A stretch of 5,399 nt of DNA from positions 1 to 5,399 of the forward strand of contig DCIZ01000030.1 in NCBI GenBank assembly GCA_002317305.1. Reading direction: 5' to 3'. The translations under genes were made by a program, and so were the position numbers. Shown one piece after another: positions 1 to 5,244 of this stretch. The notes beneath the pieces are model-generated. The model had not been told where the DNA came from. It ran no database searches and was given only the letters and a program-made list of their open reading frames with translations. The DNA comes from Campylobacter sp. UBA1713. Its GTDB lineage: Bacteria; Campylobacterota; Campylobacteria; Campylobacterales; Campylobacteraceae. Each line of letters opens with the position of its first letter. Position 1 is the stretch's first letter.

Positions 1-14
1 AAGTGAGGTTACGC

Positions 15-20
15 TAGAAT
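15..20 (+). promoter_or_regulatory. possible plus-strand -10 (antisense RNA candidate)
   Basis: GCTAGAATC on the plus strand matches an extended -10 (TAGAAT). Transcription from about position 27 would run rightwards through the complement of the whole small peptide gene at 50-136, the geometry expected of a type I antitoxin RNA. Upstream sequence is cut off by the window edge, and no plus-strand terminator with a U-tract is visible. Weak evidence. Confidence 0.2.
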
Positions 21-49
21 CGCTTCTAATTGAGTTTAGGATAGTTGCC

Positions 50-136
50 TTATTTAGTCTTTTTCAACTGAATAATGGCAACAACAATAGTTAAAACCGA
101 AGCTAATATGTTTAGTATTAGTGCGATATATTCCAT
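50..136 (-). CDS. small single-TM hydrophobic peptide (type I toxin / holin-like candidate)
   Basis: Seen: an ATG at 136-134 opens a 28-codon frame ending in TAA at 52-50. The peptide starts MEYIALILNI, runs through an unbroken hydrophobic stretch containing SVLTIVVAII, and ends in the basic tail QLKKTK. This is one membrane helix with a positively charged end. A purine-rich tract (GAGGAAAGAGAG) lies just upstream as a plausible but non-canonical ribosome binding site. The frame also extends upstream to GTG codons at 163 and 172 (37 or 40 aa, adding an acidic stretch SEEERETD), but these lack a visible Shine-Dalgarno. Known: type I toxins and 'putative holin-like toxin' peptides are 25-40 aa with this plan, acting at the inner membrane under antisense-RNA control. 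Inferred: the toxin role, from plan alone with no homology search. It could instead be a small membrane regulator. It stands apart from the operon to the right, beyond a terminator. Confidence 0.55.
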   Translation of the reverse strand: MEYIALILNILASVLTIVVAIIQLKKTK

Positions 137-197
137 GTCTGTCTCTCTTTCCTCTTCGGACACTTTAAGCACTTTTAACCACGCTTACGACTTTTTG

Positions 198-203
198 ATT
201 TTA
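198..203 (-). promoter_or_regulatory. putative extended -10 for the small peptide gene
   Basis: Read on the minus strand, this is TAAAAT preceded by GC (TTCGCTAAAATC). It fits the GnTAnAAT-type -10 used by Campylobacter housekeeping sigma factor, and the upstream sequence is T/A-rich with runs of T. A start near 191 would give a leader of about 55 bases before the ATG at 136. No -35 is expected in this group. This is a motif match only. Confidence 0.35.
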
Positions 204-267
204 GCGAATTTTACCTTAAATGTAAATTTGATTTTGAAAAAATTTGAAAAGAAAAAAGAATTTACAA

Positions 268-286
268 GGGCGCCAAAAAAGCGCCC
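268..286 (-). terminator. intrinsic terminator closing the leftward operon
   Basis: A perfect 6-bp G/C stem (GGGCGC / GCGCCC) surrounds a 7-base T-rich loop. On the minus strand it is followed by TTGTAAATTC and then a T6 run. On the plus strand the following bases are purine-rich, so the minus direction is favoured. It lies about 170 bases past the stop of the phosphoethanolamine transferase and just before the small peptide promoter, so it should insulate the two units. Confidence 0.65.
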
Positions 287-453
287 GAGCAAAAGCTGAG
301 ACAAGCAGAATCGCTTTTAAACATCTAACTATCAATAAGTAAAATCCCACTTAAAAAAGCTTTATCTTGCTTTCTACACAAAACACTGAATTTTAAGGGA
401 CTTATCTCAAGTAAATCTTTTACTAACGCTCACAACTTTCTCACCCATCACTC
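287..453. other. 3' untranslated / intergenic stretch, no gene seen
   Basis: This lies between the transferase stop and the terminator. The longest ATG-started minus frame noticed here is only 13 codons. A weak minus-strand hairpin, AAAGC / GCTTT with a short loop followed by T6 (about 373-355), could be an earlier, less efficient terminator. The stretch also holds one copy of the AGAATCGCTT repeat (307-316). Nothing else stands out. Confidence 0.5.
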
Positions 454-1623
454 TTACCTTTTCCGAAGTCTCTTGTCATAGTCAAAGTCGTCAAAGCCCA
501 CGATTCTATTTCTTTTTTCGTTAAACTCGCCACTCAAAACGTCCCGTCTCGCATCATACTCCGGCGAAACCACTCCGCCCAAAGTAGCCAAAACGTGAAT
601 CGTGTCATCATTTACAAAAGGCTTTTCACGCGCCGCCACAGTCGCTGCGAACATCTCGCCACGCCTAGCTTTATAAGCATCGCTCATAACCACAACAAAA
701 GGAATTTCATATCCTGTCGCAAACTTCGCACCGTGCCCAGCAAAACTCTCATCGTCCTCGTAAACACTCTGCCCGTGGTCGCTTAAAAAAACCATCACCG
801 CATCCTCGTCCTTAAACTGCTCCCAAATTTGCCCCACCAAATAGTCAGTGAAAAAATTCGCATTTGCATATTCGCTCACCACGCGCCTTTTGGCTTCTGG
901 CAAATTTGCCTTCACATCACCCACGCCAAATTTACCAAAACTCTTTGGGTAGCGCTCAGCGTAGTGCGTGTGCGCACCAAAAAGGTGAAACAAGTAAAAC
1001 TCACGCTCGTCGCTCTTTTTTATCTCGTTTAAAATTCCAACTCCCTCGCTAGAGACTTTCTTAAAAAAGTCAGCGTTTAAGCTAGCAGTCGTTTGCTTGA
1101 CAGACTCCACCGAGCCCATGAGTTCGTGCTGGCTTATGTAACGCGTCTTAAAACCCGCAAAGCTAAACAAACTCACCACGTCCAGTCCCGTTTTTACACC
1201 ATCTTTGTTAGAGAAGTCCAGCAAGTGGTTCAGCACCGCCAAAGTCATCGGGTATGAGCTCACCACATCTGTAAACGCTACCAAATTCCCGCTTTTTTCT
1301 AGCTTTTTTAAATTTGGTGTCGTGTCAAGGTAGTAACCATAAAGGCTAAATTTGGCTCTTTGGTGCGACTCGCCTATGACGAGAATCACCTTTTTTGGCG
1401 GATTTTGCACACCGATTCGCCCTCGCATCGCCTCTCGCATCTCGCCGTTTCTCCTAAACGCCTCCGCCACATCGACGCCTTTTTTAAAAAAACTCCGCTT
1501 GTCTAGCGAATTTACAAAGACAAACCGCGTAATGTTAAAGCCATTTAGCGGCATCTTTGAGTCCTTTTGCAAAACCGCCACGCAAACGGCTAAACTCACG
1601 CCATAAGCCGCCAAAACGCCCAC
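454..1623 (-). CDS. catalytic-domain fragment of the phosphoethanolamine transferase
   Basis: This is the longest open piece of the broken gene, open from codon 1644 and with a possible GTG at 1623 that has no ribosome binding site. It carries TM7 and the complete alkaline-phosphatase-like domain: GESHQRAKFSLYGY (nucleophile Ser86 of this piece), HLFGAHTHY, SDHGQS (Asp282, His283) and FAGHG (His297). The closing sequence is very basic (KRLRKR). Automated annotation would probably call this alone as a sulfatase or phosphoethanolamine transferase. Independent translation looks unlikely because it would lack TM1-TM6. Confidence 0.7.
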   Translation of the reverse strand: MGVLAAYGVSLAVCVAVLQKDSKMPLNGFNITRFVFVNSLDKRSFFKKGVDVAEAFRRNGEMREAMRGRIGVQNPPKKVILVIGESHQRAKFSLYGYYLDTTPNLKKLEKSGNLVAFTDVVSSYPMTLAVLNHLLDFSNKDGVKTGLDVVSLFSFAGFKTRYISQHELMGSVESVKQTTASLNADFFKKVSSEGVGILNEIKKSDEREFYLFHLFGAHTHYAERYPKSFGKFGVGDVKANLPEAKRRVVSEYANANFFTDYLVGQIWEQFKDEDAVMVFLSDHGQSVYEDDESFAGHGAKFATGYEIPFVVVMSDAYKARRGEMFAATVAAREKPFVNDDTIHVLATLGGVVSPEYDARRDVLSGEFNEKRNRIVGFDDFDYDKRLRKR

Positions 1624-1865
1624 GCTAAATTTAAATGTAGCTTTTTAGAGAATCTCACCACCAAAAACGCCAGCACCGCCGCTACCACCCACGCACCCAA
1701 AACCCTAGCGTCTGTGTAAGCCACCAAAAATTCGCCCGCTTCACTAAAATTCGTCTGCTTAAAAGCCAAAACGCTAACCTTGTCAAAGAGCATTTGGTAG
1801 TTTATGACGACAAAAAATCTCCACCAAAAAAAGCACAAAACACGCCCAAAAAAGCACCCTCGCAC
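1596..1865 (-). pseudogene. middle fragment of the transferase, in a different frame
   Basis: Only about 1812-1647 of this frame belongs to the gene. That part encodes the TM5 exit (VVINY), the periplasmic loop with NFSEAGEFL, and TM6 (VLGAWVVAAVLAFLVV). The residues before and after that part are out-of-frame translation of the neighbouring pieces. It is not an independent gene. Confidence 0.7.
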
Positions 1866-2687
1866 CCAACCAAGCCGCCTTTTCTTTCCACAAAAACAAA
1901 AGGTGCAAAACGCCCAAACTCAACCCAAAAATGACAAAAATGTAAAAAAAAGCAAATTTTTTCGCCCACAAAAGCAAAGCCAAATTTAACACCAAAACAA
2001 AAAGCAAAAGCGACAAATTTTGGCTGGCAAATTTGCCAAACTCACGCACACGCAAAAATCCGTTTTGTAAAACCCAGTGCCTAACGCCCAAATATACAAA
2101 ACCAAAAAGCACAAAAAAGGCAAAAAACGAAACGTCTCTTACGACAAACGAATTTTTGACAGTAAATTTTAGCTCCAAAGTTTCGCCACTTTTGACATTT
2201 TTTTGTGTGTAAAAAAATGGCGAATCGCTACTCACACGCAACTTTTCGCCGACTTTTTTGCCGTCTATCGTGATGACACCGATCCTCGCCATCGCTCGCT
2301 CGCCGCCCAAAGCCTCCTCACACGTGAAGGTAAATTCCAAATTCACTCTCTCTCTTGTTTTTTGGTCTGGCGCACTAGCAAATTTTGGCGTTATAAAAAC
2401 GCTATAAGAGTTGTAAAAAAGCCCTTGTGAAAAGGTAAGTTTACTGCTTTTAAACTCGCCGTTTTGCTCCGTCTCTACTTTAACATTTTCGCCCTTTACC
2501 TCCAGCGTGCCTTGCGTGCCGCCTTTGCCGCTCAAAGCAAGCTCTACCCTACCGACATCTTGACGAAGCGACGCCAACGCATTTGGCGTTAAAAAAGCTC
2601 CGGTCGCAGCCAAAGCAAAATCGCCACCACCAAGCCCGCCCAAAACAACGCAAGCCTTTTGCCCGCTTTTTCGTTTTCGTTTAGCAT
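1783..2687 (-). pseudogene. N-terminal fragments of the transferase (TM1, periplasmic domain, TM2-TM5)
   Basis: A 32-codon piece from ATG 2687 to a TAA at 2591-2589 holds a basic N-terminus (KAGKR) and TM1 (LALFWAGLVVAILLWL). Adding one T at 2596-2591 joins it to the long frame ending at 1783. That frame holds a 150-residue beta-rich region rich in T, K, E and G, then four hydrophobic helices. Both cytoplasmic loops in it are basic (RHWVLQNGFLRVREFGK; KEKAAW). A TTG at 2643 could be miscalled as the start but has no supporting ribosome binding site. Confidence 0.7.
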
Positions 2688-2696
2688 GTTTTTTCC

Positions 2697-3278
2697 TTAA
2701 GCTTCGTTTTTTGACAAATTGTCATTCAAAAATTGTTTCAAATTCGCCAAATGTTCACTCTCAAAATCCAAAAATTTTTCAAATTTAAATTTATCTTTTG
2801 GTATGTCATTTTTGAATCCAAAAGCGTGATTGTAGGCATAACATTTTGACTTTTTCGCTGGCGTTTTTATCTGCTCTTTCAGCCCGCAACTCTTTTCGCA
2901 CTCTTTTTTTGGCAAAGCCTCCAAAATATTCACATATTCGTCAAAAGCCGTCAAAACGCACGGACACTTTGCGATTTGTTCAAGTAAAGTTTCTAGGTTG
3001 CCGCTGCTTTTATCATCAGGCAACAAAAACACTTTACAACCGCTTTTGCCCTCTGTCTGTTTTTTAACATTTTCACGAGCCTTCTCACAGTCATCGTCTG
3101 CATCAAAAATGACCAAAAACTCCTCATCTTTTATGGTTTTAAGTTTGTTATGGTTTTTAAGTTTATCTTTACCACCCACATCTACAACTTCAAAATATTC
3201 TGTAAAATTTAGAAATTTCAAACAAAAATCCAAAAAATCTTTGTCGCTACTTCCCTCAACAAAAATATGCGTCTTCAT
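2697..3278 (-). CDS. TOPRIM-domain protein (DUF3226-type), partner of the upstream ATPase
   Basis: Seen: 193 aa. HIFVEGSSDKDFL (catalytic-type Glu8) is followed by VIFDADDD (Asp59, Asp61) after 50 residues, then FLLPDDKSSGNLETLLE. These are the E...DxD metal-binding elements of a small TOPRIM fold and the G-NLE-LL segment of DUF3226 proteins. The start is ATG 3278 rather than the TTG at 3281, because AAGGAG (3290-3285) is six bases from the ATG. The ATPase stop overlaps it as TGATG, so the two genes are probably translationally coupled. Known: TOPRIM domains paired with OLD-type ATPases act as metal-dependent nucleases in Gabija, OLD and PARIS. Inferred: a nuclease or toxin effector controlled by the ATPase. 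Odd: C-P-C at 105-107, C127-xxx-C131 and C146 form a Cys-rich patch after the core. Fold call good, function uncertain. Confidence 0.82.
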   Translation of the reverse strand: MKTHIFVEGSSDKDFLDFCLKFLNFTEYFEVVDVGGKDKLKNHNKLKTIKDEEFLVIFDADDDCEKARENVKKQTEGKSGCKVFLLPDDKSSGNLETLLEQIAKCPCVLTAFDEYVNILEALPKKECEKSCGLKEQIKTPAKKSKCYAYNHAFGFKNDIPKDKFKFEKFLDFESEHLANLKQFLNDNLSKNEA

Positions 3279-4192
3279 CAAAAGCTCCTTATCTCATTGT
3301 CTCGGTCAAGCTCTTTTATGAAGCTTTCTTGTGAATAGTTTATGTAGTCTATCTCGCCGCTTTGTCGCACAAACACGTTAAAAACGCGTGCCAAATCCTC
3401 GCCAAATTTACCCCCATCAAGCAACAAATTTGCTTTTTGTAAAACCTCTAAGCTGTGAGTTGAGATGAAAAACTGGACTGGATTTGCTTTGTCGCTAGCA
3501 AATTTAAAGATGGTTTTCAAAACCAAATCCATCGCTGTGTAGTGAAGTCCGTTTTCTAACTCGTCTATGATGATGACACGATCACCTCGTGCGATGAGCG
3601 CAAAGATGGTCAAAACAAAGCCAAAACCTTGCCCCATTTGTCTTATGTTTACTGAGTTTGTTAGATGTTTGTGATGAATCTCTAGACCATAAGAGCCAAT
3701 AAAAAAATCCTCTATACTTTCATCATCAAAAGCTTGAAATAGCCTTTTAAATTTATCTTTTGTATCTTTATTGTGCATAACTTCTTCTATAGTTTGGTTT
3801 AAAAGTTTTAACCGAAAATCATGAAAAATAAATTCAGCATCATTTTCGTTATCGAGCTTATCAATATTAGTGATATCATCATAAAAAGAAGGTATCTTTA
3901 ATTTTCGATCTTTCGAACAAATTTCAATGTGTTCTTCAGTGTTTTGGTCATAAAACAAACTCGCAAAATCATCATATTCAAGTCTTGTGTTACAAACAAT
4001 TCCTCTATTTGTGAGCATTCTGCGTATTAGTCTTTTTAGATTATCATCTTTTCCAAATAACAGATACAACGCCTCCAAAACAGTCGTCTTTCCGCTGTTC
4101 GCACTGCCAACAAAAAAATTCACATTTGAAAAGCCTTTTATCTTCAAATTTTTAATGCATTTGAAATTTTGAATTTCTACCTCATGAATCAT
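3278..4192 (-). CDS. AAA/ABC-type ATPase (AAA_21 / OLD-like), first gene of ATPase-TOPRIM cassette
   Basis: Seen: 304 aa. An RecF/OLD-like opening (VEIQNFKCIKNLKI) precedes Walker A GSANSGKTT (29-37). After a variable, charged insertion (about 45-175) come an ABC-signature-like MGQGFGF (186-192), Walker B RVIIIDELENGLHY (205-218, with Glu211 and E213-N-G-L-H) and the H-loop FFISTHSLEVL (His246). All ATPase motifs are intact. The start is ATG 4192, because AAGGAG at 4204-4199 sits six bases away; an upstream ATG at 4228 would lie across the terminator. Role inferred: the ATP-driven sensor and dimer that holds or activates the TOPRIM partner, as in AriA-AriB or RloA-RloB. At about 300 aa it has no room for a C-terminal TOPRIM, so the OLD architecture is split. 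Its central part is strikingly AT-rich compared with the flanking genes, suggesting acquisition. The biological trigger is unknown. Confidence 0.88.
   Translation of the reverse strand: MIHEVEIQNFKCIKNLKIKGFSNVNFFVGSANSGKTTVLEALYLLFGKDDNLKRLIRRMLTNRGIVCNTRLEYDDFASLFYDQNTEEHIEICSKDRKLKIPSFYDDITNIDKLDNENDAEFIFHDFRLKLLNQTIEEVMHNKDTKDKFKRLFQAFDDESIEDFFIGSYGLEIHHKHLTNSVNIRQMGQGFGFVLTIFALIARGDRVIIIDELENGLHYTAMDLVLKTIFKFASDKANPVQFFISTHSLEVLQKANLLLDGGKFGEDLARVFNVFVRQSGEIDYINYSQESFIKELDRDNEIRSF
3285..3290 (-). promoter_or_regulatory. Shine-Dalgarno for the TOPRIM gene, inside the ATPase 3' end
   Basis: AAGGAG on the minus strand, six bases before ATG 3278 and only three before the TTG at 3281. It therefore selects the ATG that overlaps the ATPase TGA by one base. 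Confidence 0.75.
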
Positions 4193-4198
4193 CTCTTG

Positions 4199-4204
4199 CT
4201 CCTT
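4199..4204 (-). promoter_or_regulatory. Shine-Dalgarno deciding the ATPase start
   Basis: AAGGAG on the minus strand with a six-base spacer to ATG 4192. It rules out the in-frame ATG 36 bases upstream, which has no such site and would encode a non-family extension. Confidence 0.8.
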
Positions 4205-4207
4205 AGA

Positions 4208-4213
4208 TCTATA
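4208..4213 (-). promoter_or_regulatory. possible -10 at the tail of the terminator, for the cassette
   Basis: The minus strand reads TTTTTGTATAGATC: TATAGA with an upstream TG, directly after the terminator T-run. A start would fall at about 4202-4200, inside the Shine-Dalgarno, giving an almost leaderless mRNA. Read-through of the terminator is the alternative. Low confidence. Confidence 0.2.
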
Positions 4214-4214
4214 C

Positions 4215-4239
4215 AAAAACGGGGGCACTTCCGCCCCCG
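4215..4239 (-). terminator. strong intrinsic terminator after the SIMPL gene
   Basis: A perfect 7-bp stem of almost only G/C (CGGGGGC / GCCCCCG) with the six-base loop GGAAGT is followed directly by TTTTTG on the minus strand. It lies 60 bases past the SIMPL stop and ends about 11 bases before the ATPase Shine-Dalgarno. The plus direction has no U-tract. Confidence 0.85.
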
Positions 4240-4299
4240 CCCTCCCTTAACACCAACACCGCATCATTTTTTAGACAAATTTAGCAAAAAAACGCGGGC

Positions 4300-5004
4300 T
4301 CAGTCCTCCAAAAAATACTCCAAATTTGTAACCACACGAATTTTTTTGATGTGTGGTGAATTTTGGTCTCTGTCAGTGATGGTAAAGACTCCTTGCGAAG
4401 CTGACTTTATCTTTCCTAGCTTGCTTTGCGAGTCTTTTGCAAATTTCTCACCTGCAAGGCGCGCGTTTTTTGTCGCCTCTTCTATCATCGCTGGCTTTAT
4501 CTCATTTAACGCATTGTAGCTAAACACCTGCGCGTTTCGGTAGTCGCCGTCAGCAAAAACGAGCCCCGAGCCCACTAGCTCCATCTGCTTGCCCATGAGC
4601 GCACGCACCACTTCTACCTTTGGCGAAGCGACAGTTACCACCATCGTGAGTTTGTAGCGGTTTGCTGGCTTTCGCTCTAAGTAAGCCTCTGCATCTGCAT
4701 CAAAAACAGACGGACTAGCAAACGAAATCTCCTCTGGCGCTATGCCATTTTCGCCCAAAAATTTCACGAGCAAATCGCGCTTTTTCTGCGCTGACGCATA
4801 AAGTGCCGTTAGGTCGTTGCCGAGCTCTTTGAACTCTATAGGCCAGATGACGTAGTCAGCACTCACCTCACGTTCAGCCAGTCCACGCACTAGAACGCTT
4901 CTCTCGCGGTCTTTTACCGAAACCAAAGCGTTTGCAAAAAACGCCGCACCGCCAAAAATGGCAAGAGCCAAAACCAAAGCCTCAATGATGTAAGACTTCT
5001 TCAT
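4300..5004 (-). CDS. SIMPL-domain (DUF541) membrane-anchored periplasmic protein
   Basis: Seen: 234 aa. There is a short basic N-terminus (MKKSY) and a hydrophobic helix at about 6-27 that acts as an uncleaved anchor or signal sequence. The rest is soluble and alternates beta segments with helices in the SIMPL/DUF541 pattern: SVLVRGLAEREVSAD, then a helix of about 25 residues around LVKFLGENGIAPEEI, an exposed region with AYLERKPANRYKLTMVVTV, and a C-terminal ATKNARLAGEKFAKD helix. Known: family members include E. coli YggE (oxidative stress) and Brucella BP26 (oligomeric periplasmic protein); the molecular activity is not settled. The start ATG 5004 has AAAGGA at 5016-5011. It appears to be a single-gene unit, followed by the 4239-4215 terminator. 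Codon composition is richer in GC than the ATPase. Family assignment is good, the role is open. Confidence 0.82.
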   Translation of the reverse strand: MKKSYIIEALVLALAIFGGAAFFANALVSVKDRERSVLVRGLAEREVSADYVIWPIEFKELGNDLTALYASAQKKRDLLVKFLGENGIAPEEISFASPSVFDADAEAYLERKPANRYKLTMVVTVASPKVEVVRALMGKQMELVGSGLVFADGDYRNAQVFSYNALNEIKPAMIEEATKNARLAGEKFAKDSQSKLGKIKSASQGVFTITDRDQNSPHIKKIRVVTNLEYFLED

Positions 5005-5084
5005 GTAGAATCCTTTGTGTTAAAATTCGGTTGTGGCTATGTGAAGTCGTGTAGTTTTTAGCCGAGAGACAAAGCCTCTTATGT

Positions 5085-5105
5085 AAATTTGCGAAATGCA
5101 AATTT
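5085..5105. repeat. perfect 8-bp inverted repeat in the SIMPL leader
   Basis: AAATTTGC, a five-base spacer GAAAT, then GCAAATTT. It can form a hairpin in the SIMPL transcript or serve as a dyad operator. The arms are also the word that is over-represented across this window, so chance pairing is possible. Confidence 0.45.
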
Positions 5106-5190
5106 GGCGAAAATTCACTTTTTAAACTCACTAACTCAACTACTCAAAAACATATAGACACAATACAATTTTAAAAAAAGAATTTATTTG

Positions 5191-5200
5191 ATTTATAACA
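5191..5200 (-). promoter_or_regulatory. putative extended -10 driving the SIMPL gene
   Basis: The minus strand reads TGTTATAAAT, an extended TG plus TATAAA box with one mismatch from TATAAT. A start near 5185 would give a leader of roughly 180 bases to ATG 5004 that includes the 5085-5105 hairpin. A closer, weaker candidate (GCTAAAAA at about 5055-5062) exists. Motif match only. Confidence 0.3.
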
Positions 5201-5244
5201 AAATGATGAAATTTATCAAACATATAAAACGCCAAAAAACCCAA

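Larger units (their letters stand above)
16..316. repeat. direct repeat AGAATCGCTT on both sides of the small peptide gene
   Basis: Exact 10-base copies at 16-25 and 307-316, both followed by a T/C base and TAA. A 7-base inverted pair, GATAGTT (40-46) and AACTATC (327-333), lies just beyond each copy. The small gene and the terminator hairpin lie between. Possible boundary of a small insertion, but short enough to be chance. Confidence 0.25.
454..2687 (-). pseudogene. phosphoethanolamine transferase (EptA/CptA-like), 744 aa when three homopolymer indels are corrected
   Basis: Role (family knowledge): inner-membrane enzyme moving phosphoethanolamine from phosphatidylethanolamine to lipid A, LPS core or periplasmic glycans. 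Seen: the start ATG at 2687 has an AAGGA site (2698-2694), ten bases after the TOPRIM stop. Reading frame breaks occur at T6 (2596-2591; needs T7), T6 (1817-1812; needs T5) and A5 (1646-1642; needs A6). The corrected protein has TM1 (about 12-27), a beta-rich periplasmic domain (about 32-183), TM2-TM7 (about 186-373), and a sulfatase-fold catalytic domain to 744. The motifs are GES at 439-441 (E440 metal ligand, S441 in the nucleophile place, Thr in EptA), FGAHTHY, SDHGQS (D637, H638) and GH652. The loop motif NFSEAGEFL between TM5 and TM6 is typical of the family. Positive-inside topology fits at every TM. As written, no full-length product can be made. The acceptor substrate is unknown. Confidence 0.85.
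5005..5240. other. AT-rich upstream region of the SIMPL gene, no gene seen
   Basis: No frame with a ribosome binding site is seen on either strand. The region holds the SIMPL leader, a perfect 8-bp inverted repeat (5085-5105) and a very AT-rich block at about 5150-5235 with candidate promoter motifs. A 27-codon minus frame starting at about 5224 and a 28-codon plus frame at 5204 lack initiation signals. Confidence 0.5.

Noticed and set aside
75..299. Plus-strand 74-codon frame across the small peptide locus
   Set aside because: It has no Shine-Dalgarno before its ATG, its composition is Ser-rich and low-complexity, it crosses a terminator-like hairpin, and its first part is only the complement of the better-supported minus-strand peptide gene.
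1783..2643. Independent gene starting at TTG 2643
   Set aside because: Its first residues are an out-of-frame reading of TM1 of the transferase. The ATG at 2687 with an AAGGA site and a one-base correction gives a far better protein.
2713..2723. Palindrome GACAAATTGTC at the TOPRIM 3' end as a terminator
   Set aside because: A five-base stem with a one-base loop cannot form a stable hairpin, and it lies inside the coding sequence.
2998..3321. Plus-strand 107-codon frame over the ATPase/TOPRIM junction
   Set aside because: It is Ser/Leu-rich antisense translation with no recognisable domain and no ribosome binding site, lying opposite two clear family members.
4193..4228. Upstream in-frame ATG extending the ATPase by 12 residues
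   Set aside because: The extension is encoded by the terminator stem and tail, has no ribosome binding site, and the ATG at 4192 has a perfectly spaced AAGGAG.
4169..4519. Plus-strand 116-codon frame over the terminator and SIMPL 3' end
   Set aside because: Antisense of a terminator and of the SIMPL gene; no initiation signal and no protein-like pattern.
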